Origin: Photorhabdus cinerea
GTDB lineage: Bacteria; Pseudomonadota; Gammaproteobacteria; Enterobacterales; Enterobacteriaceae
DNA: 64,000 bases
NCBI RefSeq assembly: GCF_011189575.1
Contig: NZ_PUJW01000010.1
Coordinates: 129,243 to 193,242 of the forward strand
Reading direction: 5' to 3'
This document shows positions 26,950 to 35,921 of the stretch, piece after piece (within the stretch, counting starts at the first letter, position 1; every line of letters begins with the position of its first letter). Made by a program: the position numbers and the translations under genes. Under the pieces are notes generated by a model, which was not told where the DNA came from, ran no database searches, and saw nothing but the letters and a program-made list of their open reading frames with translations.

Positions 26950-28196
26950 ATCGCACTCCTCTGTAACCAGTGGATAGTTTCGACAGTCGGCATAACATCA
27001 CTGGCACCATCTATCATGTTGAATGCGGCTTCCATTTGCCGCTCTATCGACACATCTGTCTGGCACAACCCGGAAAAACGATGAGAAAGATCCGAAAACA
27101 CCTGTTTAAAACGAATTTCCAATTCCGCTAAAACCGTTTCAGTCGCCAAAGAGATTGCCTGATTATCAGAGTGATACAGCAATAGTCCCTGTTTAGCACA
27201 AGTCACATAGAAAGCTTCGTCTAGTTCCTGCGTTGCACTGATAAACTGCAATAATGGCCCATCACCCATAACTTTGATCGGCAATTCTGTCTGCGCGATA
27301 AGTGCTCGTAGCTTTTCTGCTAACGTTGCTCCACAGGCTATTAACCGCTCATAACCCCGTTCTTCTCTCATATGTTTCAACGTGGCCAAAGCCGCAACAA
27401 TAGGCAATGTGTCAAAGTAGGCGGTATATGTCATATGCCTGGCCTTTTTCATCATTTCGGCGGTGCCTACTAGGCAAGATAAGCGTTGTCCATTAGATAG
27501 CCCTTTGGAAAAAGTATAGAAGTCAGCCTGTTCGCCAGTCACACTCGGTAACGCCGAGCCGGCAACTGAACGATAACCATTTTTAACCTCATCACTGCAA
27601 AACAGTACACCATGCTCGCGGGCAAGCCGGATTAAGCTTTGTAGCGTCTCCGGCTTAAAGTGCACATAATCGGGTGAGATCATCACCATTGATACTTCGC
27701 CACGATAGCGATCTAACACGTCTGCAAGCAGTTCGGGGACGAAGTAAAAATCGATGATGCCGCTTTCATTCGGTGCTAAAAAACTGGGGGGAGAAGCCCA
27801 TAAATCGCCCCAACCATGATAACCGGCACTGGCAATGATTTTTTTCCCAGTCATCTTCCGCGCACATTGAACAGCAGCACGACAAGCCTCAGTACCCGTG
27901 CTAAAAAAGGCAACCTGACCATTGGATATGCCGCTATCAGCAACGATAATTTCCGAAAGAACTTCAAATAGCTCAGACCAGCAGGTTGAGCATCCCTGTT
28001 GATTCTTCAAATTGGAAATTATCGCCTCCGTTACCACTGGATGATGGTGCCCCAAAGTGATGCAGCCCTTACCATTCATAAGGTCAAGATAATCTCGGCC
28101 ATCGGCCAGCTTAACGATAGCACCGCTTGCAGATAAAGCACGCAAGCCTGGTGCCGGCACACCAACAGCAGAAGCGATTTTTTCAGGTTTATTCAT
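26946..28196 (-). CDS. Class III aminotransferase, likely 6'-aminotransferase
   Basis: A 416-residue PLP enzyme of the glutamate-1-semialdehyde aminotransferase type. 'SDEVKNGYR' holds the aspartate that contacts the PLP ring (D202). The Schiff-base lysine is K231 in 'FSKGLSNG', and 'STGTEAC' binds the phosphate. In neomycin and butirosin pathways NeoB/BtrB-type class III enzymes amidate 6'-oxoparomamine to neamine. The GMC oxidase for the previous step is in the operon. The ATG at 28196 overlaps the upstream stop (ATGA) and has an AAGGAG site; an earlier ATG at 28229 is rejected. Confidence 0.85.
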   Translation of the reverse strand: MNKPEKIASAVGVPAPGLRALSASGAIVKLADGRDYLDLMNGKGCITLGHHHPVVTEAIISNLKNQQGCSTCWSELFEVLSEIIVADSGISNGQVAFFSTGTEACRAAVQCARKMTGKKIIASAGYHGWGDLWASPPSFLAPNESGIIDFYFVPELLADVLDRYRGEVSMVMISPDYVHFKPETLQSLIRLAREHGVLFCSDEVKNGYRSVAGSALPSVTGEQADFYTFSKGLSNGQRLSCLVGTAEMMKKARHMTYTAYFDTLPIVAALATLKHMREERGYERLIACGATLAEKLRALIAQTELPIKVMGDGPLLQFISATQELDEAFYVTCAKQGLLLYHSDNQAISLATETVLAELEIRFKQVFSDLSHRFSGLCQTDVSIERQMEAAFNMIDGASDVMPTVETIHWLQRSAI

Positions 28197-30082
28197 ATAC
28201 ACTCCTTGATACGCCTGGCGGTTGCACATTTAGATGCTTCAATAATCAAGTCGTGGTACTGAGCCAAGGTTTGGCATAACCGTGCAAGATCTTCACACAA
28301 GCGCACCTTACCGACCTCACTGAACTGGCGCACTTCCCGATAGAAACCTTCAAGTAGCAAAAGTGCAGCAACCGGTAAGGAGGCAAATATCACCTGTGGT
28401 TCATTACCCCATTCCTGGCGACTATTGCAGATAAGTTGCAATGTGGTTGGTGACAGCTGATGTACCAGCACAAAAGCAGCTATCTCCAATTCTGGCCAAC
28501 TTACTCCCCCCCAGTTAGCCTCTTGATGAAAACGGTAGAGATGTCCGTCATTGTCAACTTGCCAATGCCAATCACCAAAAGCATGACTTAAGGAAGAACG
28601 TATTGGTCGAATACTGCCAGCAAAGGGAGGAATGTTGAGTGAACAAAGCCAGAAAGGTAAGTCTGGCAACGTGTTTTCGCCGATTCTGCATTGTAAACGT
28701 CTCCATGCATTGCTGATGGATATCCCTATCGGAACCAGAGATAGCTGACCAGTAACATTTACCAATGGTGATCGGCTGATAAGCTCTATTATCGCATTGC
28801 ATTGGGTAAGCCAAGTGGAATAGGCGGTGTTAGTTGCTTCAGCCATCAGATCGCGTAATGGGCGTAACCCGGGCAGGTGTTCAGCAATGTGATAGCCATC
28901 AAGAAACCAAGCGTTGCGATGTTTTGTATCGAATTGCTCTGTACGTCTAAATTCAGCAAGTCCATAAACGCTTTCACCGATAAACCTCACGTGCAACAAT
29001 GGAGTTTCATTCTGATCAGTGACCAACAGTGGTGTTTTCTTAGGATTAATCAGTCTTCGCACATATTTTGCCATTGCTGGAGAATTCCAAGGCAACCAAG
29101 CTTCACCCTGACCATATCTTTTTTCCAGTGTTGGGCAGCGGATGAAGATCCGAGCCGCAGTACCAGCACTATTAGGTAGTGCAGAAGCCAGAGTGGAAAG
29201 AAAATAGCGGTGATCTTCTTCTAACAATAGTTGCCAGAGTGGACGCTTCTCGCGGGTTATCAGCGGTGATCGCGTAAACACTTTTGACCATGAGCCTGGT
29301 GCCTTGATCCTGCTGACGTTACCAATGCTTGCAAACCACACGCTTTCTACTTTAGGAGCCAATTTCTTCACAAGCTCCTCAACCGTACTGCCTGTATCGG
29401 GCTGATCGTCAACAATAACAATATCAGGACGCTTTGGCTGGGAGTCACAAAGATGAAACAGGGCCTTCAACTCCGACGGGTGATACTGGCAAGGCGCATT
29501 GATTTGCCTTAAAGGGCGTAATGTTAACCATGGAGGTGTAACGCCGCTAACCTGTGACAAACCTGCGACCCAACGCGGCGCAATAAAGCTGCCACCACTG
29601 CGGATACCGACAATCACGACAGGACGTCCGCAAAGATGCTCACGCGCAAAGCAAATCGCATCATCTACGCAAACTTCGGTATCGCCTAAATCATAGCCGT
29701 AACATTCTGGCAAGGGTACCGCCAAGATACGAGTCAGGAGATCCAACCAAGGTGCGAACTGACCTTGAAGTACAATATCTGTTTGTGAGGTACATACTGT
29801 TTCAGTATTGAATTTTTGACCGCAAGCGATAGACAAGGCAGTTAGCGCTGCATGAGTAGCGGAGAGTCTGGCCTGACGACATACCGATAACGACTGTTTG
29901 CTAGCTTCAGCGAACAGACTCAGATCGCTCCAAATCTGAGCCAAGGCACAAGCCGATACATAACCATCACCTTGTTGACTACGTTCGGCTGCAACTAAGC
30001 CCGCCACCAGAACTGACGGGGTGATCTGTATCTTAACGACTTCTTCAGATTGGTTGATATTGGCATCAAGTTGAAGAGTCAT
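28193..30082 (-). CDS. Phosphoribosyltransferase-domain protein
   Basis: A 629-residue soluble protein. Residues ~150-265 resemble a phosphoribosyltransferase: 'VVIVGIRSGGSFIAPRW' (pyrophosphate loop) and 'DIVIVDDQPDTGSTVEEL' (PRPP-binding motif). The remaining ~350 residues are not recognised. In ribostamycin and butirosin a phosphoribosyltransferase (BtrL/NeoL) adds ribose-5-phosphate from PRPP to neamine and a phosphatase then removes the phosphate. The histidine phosphatase two genes upstream would provide that step. It overlaps the preceding gene by 4 bp, suggesting that the two large proteins act together. Confidence 0.7.
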   Translation of the reverse strand: MTLQLDANINQSEEVVKIQITPSVLVAGLVAAERSQQGDGYVSACALAQIWSDLSLFAEASKQSLSVCRQARLSATHAALTALSIACGQKFNTETVCTSQTDIVLQGQFAPWLDLLTRILAVPLPECYGYDLGDTEVCVDDAICFAREHLCGRPVVIVGIRSGGSFIAPRWVAGLSQVSGVTPPWLTLRPLRQINAPCQYHPSELKALFHLCDSQPKRPDIVIVDDQPDTGSTVEELVKKLAPKVESVWFASIGNVSRIKAPGSWSKVFTRSPLITREKRPLWQLLLEEDHRYFLSTLASALPNSAGTAARIFIRCPTLEKRYGQGEAWLPWNSPAMAKYVRRLINPKKTPLLVTDQNETPLLHVRFIGESVYGLAEFRRTEQFDTKHRNAWFLDGYHIAEHLPGLRPLRDLMAEATNTAYSTWLTQCNAIIELISRSPLVNVTGQLSLVPIGISISNAWRRLQCRIGENTLPDLPFWLCSLNIPPFAGSIRPIRSSLSHAFGDWHWQVDNDGHLYRFHQEANWGGVSWPELEIAAFVLVHQLSPTTLQLICNSRQEWGNEPQVIFASLPVAALLLLEGFYREVRQFSEVGKVRLCEDLARLCQTLAQYHDLIIEASKCATARRIKECI

Positions 30083-33000
30083 ATGCCATCCTCCGTACCT
30101 ATGGCACGAATAATAGCAATAGAGTCAACCTCAGCCAGTTTAAAACGACCTTTCTCCTCTGCTGCTGTGTGAGTCAAAGCATGTTGAATATGGGTTTCAA
30201 TTTCCTCAGTTATGCCATAGGGCACCAGTCCGAGCTGTTTGACACATTGTTGACATTGGCTGTCAGAGAGTAAATTAGCATGATAAGCGAGCAGATATTC
30301 CTTGCAGCGCTTAAACTTACTTTGCCAACTTGTGACTTCATCGGCAATTGTAGAGGCAGAGTTTGCATTCACCGCGATCTCAGGGACATGGTGTAACACC
30401 AAATCGCGCAAAGCTGCATTTTCCGGCACGGCAATCAGTTGTTGCAATGTGGTCGCCAGGTCACGACGATGTAACAGACTTACACCTATTCGCTCAGCAG
30501 CAACCGGTGATAACGGCACTTGTACCATTCGCTTCAGTGTCTGTTCCGGCCACATTGCTGCAAGCAGCAATCCCAGTTGTCCTGCTGTGGTATGAAGGAC
30601 TTCCCACTGGTTTTGGTCAGCTTCTGTTTTCTCCAATTTTTCAGCAATACCATGAAAGCTTTTCCAGGCTCCTTCAAAACCGGCAATGCAGGCGCCAGTG
30701 ACCTCATCACGTACAGATTGATTCAGGCAAAGGGCTGCCAGCATTGTGGCAAAGGGCAATGAATAGACCGTGATACGTTGAATAGAAAAATCAACCGCTG
30801 CCCGGTAATTGACATACGCCCGAAACAGTTCACGCCAGGGAGAATGACCAACCATTTCATACACATGTGAAACTTCATCGTTAGGAACATACGAAAAGTC
30901 GTAAGCGGTATCGAACAGCACTCGCAACCAAAGCACCAGCTGATTTAGATCCTCAGCTTGCCAATGTGCCTCATCGGTACGCCGCATACGTAAGAAAAGT
31001 GTCCAGGTGCCCAACTGACAAACTCGATTCAGTGATACTTGCCATATAGGTTCCCACTCGACAATACGCAGTGCCAACGCTTCGAATACATGTAAACGAC
31101 CAATGTCCTCTTCCGGCGCATTCGGTAGTTCAGCAAATTCAACAATCAATTCCTTCTCATTAAAGAGGAAACTGGCCTTATGTACTACAAAGGGGAGTGA
31201 AATCTCCAGAATGTTTCGCGTTAACCGCAGCAAACAAGAGCGTGCATCACCAAAGCCATCTGCGATGTTTATCAGTTTGCGTAGAGGTACCGGCAATTCA
31301 GAACCAGATTCAGCTCGAAAATGAGCCAGCATCCACTGATGTAAAAGATTGTGTAGTTGATGAGCATTTTCTATAGGAAGTTGATCAGGCGTCATATTGC
31401 CGGCAATGGGTATGAAAACTTGCCAGCGTAAGAAGTCGTCGCCCAAACATTCCACCATGTCTTCTTTTAACTCAAGTAAAAAATTGTCTGGCATGGATTG
31501 ATGACGAGCACGCTCTATCCATCTTAAGAAAGAGAGCAATGCCGCCGCCTCCGTGGCAGAAAGAGTCGACAGTTGGGCAAATGCAATCCAACCACTTAGC
31601 AAATCCAGGTAACGCTGATGTGTACTGGGATCACGCCGATCTACCACATCGGTCAATACCGCTTTAAGCACCTGATCATAAGTATCCACTAGGTCAATAC
31701 GACAGAGTCCCTTCAATGTTGGTAAGTTTGCTTTATGCAGGGTCTCCATTAGATTGGCGGTAGCTTGCAGTAAATCGGCTACTTCGCTGACTCCAGCCAG
31801 TGCTGCGGCAGCCTTAAAACGTTTCAGCGGCGTCAAAAAAGCCAGGTAGGCGGCAAATGCTTTGGGTGCACATACCAAGCTAGCCAGCGCAGTTGGTGCT
31901 AGTTGGCTGTGGTGTATTACCTCTAATAGAGAGACCGAGGAAATCCCGGATTCTGCTGCACCGATCAGGGAATGTACAATATTTAGCCTATCAGTATTTT
32001 CGTAAATGGGCAGAATTTCTGTATCGGCGAGTACATGGAGTATACATTCCAGCAACAGACGCGCATCACCATACGGTGCAATTATCGCAGCATCAACCCA
32101 TGGAGCTAATCGAATGGATGGCAATTTTCCAATCCATGCTTCGGCTTTGATTAATTGTATAAGTAGGCGCAGATCATTGAGTTGAATGATCCTGTCTGCA
32201 AGCGTTGGGATGGCCTTGCATAAGCGCGGTAACGCAGATTGCGGACTGTTTTTGGCAGTGAGAGCACAAAAATAATCTGCTGTTGCGTCAGTTGTCGGCC
32301 AATCAGAGGGAATAAACTCCGTGGCTCTCTCGCCTGCCTGTGCGAGAAGCCAACCTGTTAAACTGGGGCTCCGGACAGCATTACCATTTTGTAGCCAAGT
32401 GTCTGTTGGGAAAATCGTGCGCTGTTTAAGTGTGGTATAACTTTTTTCCGTCAGCATAGGTAAGCCAGTCAACGCATTTTGCAAAAGATCGGTAATACGC
32501 TGAGAAGTAAGCTCCGCTACTGGCAGGGATTCACTGTCGTCAAACACACATTGTACTGAGGCAGACAAATTGACCGATTCGGCTATTTCCGTTTTCAGTT
32601 CGATAAGCGGTTTTTGCGCACCAAAATAAGCCAGTTCCCCCATACTATCAATGATCACCCAGGGAACAGCGGGCAGATCCGTTAGCTGGGTAAGAAAAAC
32701 CGGTAAATTTTGTTGGCGGAACATGATGCCGGCGTGTTCACTAGCCACTCCAGACTCAACGAAGACAGCGGTAAGCGCCGCTTGCACAGACGGAGGAAGA
32801 CGCAGGTAACGAGACCAGGCATCATCCAATGTCGATGCAGAAAGGAAGCAACCTAAAGAGGGCGTTGAAGGATGCAATAGTGCTGTCACCGGTACTGCTC
32901 GCATACAACGCGTCAACTCTGCTCTTACCTCTGTTGTTAACCGTTGAACACGACGTTCAAGCGTGTAACCAGGTGCAGGGCGTACTTGTACTAACCAAAG

Positions 33001-33768
33001 TTTATCTACGTGCACCTGACGTAATTGTGTGCCATACCACAAGGGAGCGACTAATGTCGGCCAATGATAGGCGACCGAGTTTGCCCTTGAACCGGGTGAT
33101 TGCGCCGACGCAAAGCCAAAGCCAAAAGCCACTTCTCCGCGGACACCATCAGAGGCGGACAAGGTCAGTCCGGTGGCTGATACCAGACCCTGATCTGTTT
33201 CCAATACCCACTCAGTATCTAATGCAATTTCAGAAAAATGTTGATGCAACTGCATGATAATTTTGTACAAACCATGGCATACATCGGCGGTCAGATAAGG
33301 CGCCTGTAAGGGTTCCACCTGAGGGAGTATGCCTTCAATCAATCGCTGAACGAAACAGGCGATTGGCTGCGGTTGATAATCAGGATTCATGAGCCGTTGT
33401 TGTGCGACAGCCTGAGGTTCAAATCCACTAAAAGTAACAGCTGCAACAGTATCAGCAAAATCTGCTATGCGATGGCAAATTACACTGATATAGCCACCCG
33501 CATTGACAAAAATTGCACCATCCTCTAAACCTGCACTACGAACAATCCAGGGGGGCGGGCCACAGACTTCCTCTACTTGTTTAATCCAATCGTGATGCTC
33601 TGTAATATGCTTGCTGTAAATAGTGCGCAACAGCGCAACATCAGCATGTGGAGAACCCTCTGTGATAGCAAGCGCTTCATTGGCAGGAAGCGCCACCAAA
33701 GGGGGAATAAGAGCCGAGAAATCGACGTGCTGGGCAAGCTGTTGCAATCGTTCAAATTTTGCAGTCAT
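30079..33768 (-). CDS. Large protein with PEP-synthase-like N-terminus
   Basis: A 1229-residue soluble protein. Only residues ~45-280 are recognisable: 'WIVRSAGLEDGAIFVNAGGY' (R77) resembles the ATP-binding N-domain of PEP synthase and pyruvate phosphate dikinase, and 'LVQVRPAPGYTLE' resembles the end of that domain. The swivelling phosphohistidine and PEP domains are not seen. The remaining ~900 residues look like leucine- and alanine-rich helical repeats. It is translationally coupled (ATGA) to the phosphoribosyltransferase-domain gene. It may phosphorylate or activate an intermediate, or act in protection. I know of no equivalent in the classical neomycin or butirosin clusters. Confidence 0.6.
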   Translation of the reverse strand: MTAKFERLQQLAQHVDFSALIPPLVALPANEALAITEGSPHADVALLRTIYSKHITEHHDWIKQVEEVCGPPPWIVRSAGLEDGAIFVNAGGYISVICHRIADFADTVAAVTFSGFEPQAVAQQRLMNPDYQPQPIACFVQRLIEGILPQVEPLQAPYLTADVCHGLYKIIMQLHQHFSEIALDTEWVLETDQGLVSATGLTLSASDGVRGEVAFGFGFASAQSPGSRANSVAYHWPTLVAPLWYGTQLRQVHVDKLWLVQVRPAPGYTLERRVQRLTTEVRAELTRCMRAVPVTALLHPSTPSLGCFLSASTLDDAWSRYLRLPPSVQAALTAVFVESGVASEHAGIMFRQQNLPVFLTQLTDLPAVPWVIIDSMGELAYFGAQKPLIELKTEIAESVNLSASVQCVFDDSESLPVAELTSQRITDLLQNALTGLPMLTEKSYTTLKQRTIFPTDTWLQNGNAVRSPSLTGWLLAQAGERATEFIPSDWPTTDATADYFCALTAKNSPQSALPRLCKAIPTLADRIIQLNDLRLLIQLIKAEAWIGKLPSIRLAPWVDAAIIAPYGDARLLLECILHVLADTEILPIYENTDRLNIVHSLIGAAESGISSVSLLEVIHHSQLAPTALASLVCAPKAFAAYLAFLTPLKRFKAAAALAGVSEVADLLQATANLMETLHKANLPTLKGLCRIDLVDTYDQVLKAVLTDVVDRRDPSTHQRYLDLLSGWIAFAQLSTLSATEAAALLSFLRWIERARHQSMPDNFLLELKEDMVECLGDDFLRWQVFIPIAGNMTPDQLPIENAHQLHNLLHQWMLAHFRAESGSELPVPLRKLINIADGFGDARSCLLRLTRNILEISLPFVVHKASFLFNEKELIVEFAELPNAPEEDIGRLHVFEALALRIVEWEPIWQVSLNRVCQLGTWTLFLRMRRTDEAHWQAEDLNQLVLWLRVLFDTAYDFSYVPNDEVSHVYEMVGHSPWRELFRAYVNYRAAVDFSIQRITVYSLPFATMLAALCLNQSVRDEVTGACIAGFEGAWKSFHGIAEKLEKTEADQNQWEVLHTTAGQLGLLLAAMWPEQTLKRMVQVPLSPVAAERIGVSLLHRRDLATTLQQLIAVPENAALRDLVLHHVPEIAVNANSASTIADEVTSWQSKFKRCKEYLLAYHANLLSDSQCQQCVKQLGLVPYGITEEIETHIQHALTHTAAEEKGRFKLAEVDSIAIIRAIGTEDGI

Positions 33769-33786
33769 ATGTTTTACTTTCTTACC

Positions 33787-34440
33787 TTAAAGCCAGAATC
33801 CCAGGTGAGTCTTCGCGTTGACAAGTACGAGTCGCGACTTTCCTCCCACCTCTTCATTTTCTACAACATGCAACGCGGTATTACTGATGCGTATACGCCA
33901 ACGCTGCAACATCGCTAATTCAAGCCCCAATAACACAAATATTGCCAGCTCGATAGTGAATGCATGGGAAACAACAACGGTTAATTTTTCCTCGCTACGG
34001 TGTCGATGTCGTTCAAGCAAAAAATCGGCCACACGTGCTTGCTGTGCAACTACAGTTTCTACCCCCGGTTTTACTTCTGTTGTGGGTTTGTCCAAACGTT
34101 CTTCAAGCATGGCGTCCCATGCCGACAAACTTAATGGCGGTGTTAGTGGTGAGGTAATACGCACTTCCTCCAAACGCTCGTCATGTATCAAAGGTAAACT
34201 GTGTCGCATAGCAAGGGGGTTAGCGGTTTGTACAGCTCGACACATTGGACTACAGAATATCTGAGCACCAAGCAGCTCTTGTGGGAAATGATCCGCCAAC
34301 AATTGTGTCTGTTGCTGACCAACATGGGTCAACGATGAATCAGGCGAAACTGAACTGATCAACATATTATCATTCTGGAGATTGCATGTTGCTTCTGCAT
34401 GTCGAATGAATACAAAACGATGGCTATGTGTTGAGGTCAT
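33787..34440 (-). CDS. Histidine phosphatase family protein
   Basis: A 217-residue phosphatase of the phosphoglycerate-mutase-like superfamily. The nucleophile lies in 'FIRHAEAT' (H14), a second arginine in 'FCSPMCRAVQTANPL' and the second active-site histidine in 'VVVSHAFTIEL'. In the operon it is the best candidate to remove the 5''-phosphate after phosphoribosyl transfer, as the ribostamycin phosphatase does. Export linked to dephosphorylation is also possible. It lies 24 bp after the aminotransferase stop and 18 bp before the 1229-residue gene. Confidence 0.8.
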   Translation of the reverse strand: MTSTHSHRFVFIRHAEATCNLQNDNMLISSVSPDSSLTHVGQQQTQLLADHFPQELLGAQIFCSPMCRAVQTANPLAMRHSLPLIHDERLEEVRITSPLTPPLSLSAWDAMLEERLDKPTTEVKPGVETVVAQQARVADFLLERHRHRSEEKLTVVVSHAFTIELAIFVLLGLELAMLQRWRIRISNTALHVVENEEVGGKSRLVLVNAKTHLGFWL

Positions 34441-34464
34441 ATTCGTTTCTAGCCTTCTGATTAT

Positions 34465-35733
34465 TCACAGTTGCTCAACATGGCTAATGACCTTATCCAG
34501 TGCGCGCTGTACATCCAGCATGTCTGACTCTTCCGCGAGTAAGAAACGATGCGGTAATGTGATGTGACTGCGAGCAAATGCTTCCGCCATTGGCAAGCTA
34601 AAACGCTGCGGTTGAACAGATGCCTGAAAGGCTTCGCCTAATGCGAAACGGCGTCGACTTGCTGGTTGGTACAAATTACATTGATTTAATGATGAGTACA
34701 TTGGTTTGCACGGTAGACAAAGCTCCGCTGATAGTGCTTCTGCCAGTTTCTCCACAGATGTTTTTGCCAAGACTGCTTCAGGCAAGCCAATTGCATAGTT
34801 ATAATAGACACGTTCTGTTGTACCAAGTGTAGTTTGCTGAGGTTCACAGCCAATCTGCCGCATCAGCGTATCCAAATATTCAGCATTACGGCGTCGAATA
34901 GCATTTTCTGCATCCATCTTCTCTAATTGCGCTAACAGAATCGCTGCGTGAAATTCAGACATACAGTAATTTGAACCCATCAACTCGGCTGTTTCTAATA
35001 ATTCCATATGATCCAGCGGAGGCGGTACGCTGCTTAGAGTACGTCCATCAGCTCGTAGATGAGCTAATCGGCTTGCAAGCTGCTCATCATGCGTAATTAC
35101 TGCACCTCCTTCGCCACTTGTCAGCAGTTTGCTGTGTTGCATGCTGAAAGTGCCTGCACTACCAAAGGTACCAACATGTTGACCAGCAAAACGGGCACCA
35201 TGTGCCTGAGCGCAGTCCTCTATCAGCGGTAAGTTGTTTTGTTCTGCTACACGCCGCAGGGCATGTAGGTCAGCAACAGCCGATCCGAGATGTACAACAG
35301 TAATAGCATGACAGCGAGGGGTGATCGCTCTCTCCACGGCACTTGCATCCAAACAACCCGTTAGCGGGTCCACATCAGTTAGCACTGGCACAGCATTAAC
35401 GCCTAGTACCGCCGATGCTGAGGCGACCCAAGATAATCCCGGCACAATCACTTCATCGCCAGCGCCAACACCAACCGCTTCAAGAGCCATGGTAAGGCTG
35501 GCCGTTCCGCACGAAGAGGGAACACAATAGTGAGCACCGGTATAGCGAGCATACGCCTCTGCAAAACGTTGCTCAAAAGAAGGCATTCCACGGTAAGGAC
35601 CACTTATTGACCAACGTTCACTACCTAAAACAGCAAGTAGGTTATTAACAGTTTGTGGAGAACTTGTAGGCCATCCAGGCCAAGAAACTGTTCGGATGGA
35701 AGAACCTCCATGTAGCGCAAGTTTGGACACCAT
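34465..35733 (-). CDS. DegT-family aminotransferase, likely 2-deoxy-scyllo-inosose aminotransferase
   Basis: A 422-residue PLP enzyme and first gene of the biosynthetic operon. It resembles BtrR/BtrS and NeoB-neighbouring cyclitol aminotransferases: 'SERWSISGPYRG', 'PGLSWVASASAVLGVNAVPV', 'IEDCAQAHG' (D173) and 'FSMQHSKLLTSGEGGA' (Schiff-base K202). These enzymes use L-glutamine to aminate 2-deoxy-scyllo-inosose and, in a second round, the 3-keto intermediate made by the BtrN-type dehydrogenase. The ATG at 35733 has a strong AAGGAG site at 7 bases; the ATG at 35763 is rejected. A MITE lies 62 bp upstream. Confidence 0.9.
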   Translation of the reverse strand: MVSKLALHGGSSIRTVSWPGWPTSSPQTVNNLLAVLGSERWSISGPYRGMPSFEQRFAEAYARYTGAHYCVPSSCGTASLTMALEAVGVGAGDEVIVPGLSWVASASAVLGVNAVPVLTDVDPLTGCLDASAVERAITPRCHAITVVHLGSAVADLHALRRVAEQNNLPLIEDCAQAHGARFAGQHVGTFGSAGTFSMQHSKLLTSGEGGAVITHDEQLASRLAHLRADGRTLSSVPPPLDHMELLETAELMGSNYCMSEFHAAILLAQLEKMDAENAIRRRNAEYLDTLMRQIGCEPQQTTLGTTERVYYNYAIGLPEAVLAKTSVEKLAEALSAELCLPCKPMYSSLNQCNLYQPASRRRFALGEAFQASVQPQRFSLPMAEAFARSHITLPHRFLLAEESDMLDVQRALDKVISHVEQL

Positions 35734-35794
35734 GAGTAATCTCCTTTTTAAATAAGGCGACATTTAATTAAGTCAACTCTTCTGTTATAGGTTA

Positions 35795-35921
35795 TATACC
35801 CGTTATCTTTCAAGTTGCCTCTTTGTTGGCTGCACTCACTCACCCCGGTCACAGAGTTATCTATGCTCCCGGGGATTCGCTCCCTTGCCGTCGTGATGCA
35901 TCTTGAAATCCATAAGGTATA
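35795..35921. mobile_element. 127-bp MITE-like repeat, copy 2
   Basis: Same length and organisation as 10905-11031: starts TATACCC, ends AAGGTATA, terminal parts 'CTTTCAAGTTGC' and 'GCATCTTGAAA', GC-rich interior palindrome around 'GCTCCCGGGGA'. It lies directly before the biosynthetic operon. Confidence 0.8.

Noticed and set aside
30079..33768. Rifampicin phosphotransferase or PEP synthase
   Set aside because: The phosphohistidine and PEP-binding domains of those enzymes are not visible; only the ATP-binding N-part is similar.
33818..34264. 148-codon frame opposite the histidine phosphatase
   Set aside because: Antisense shadow; the minus-strand frame carries the RHAE and second-histidine motifs.
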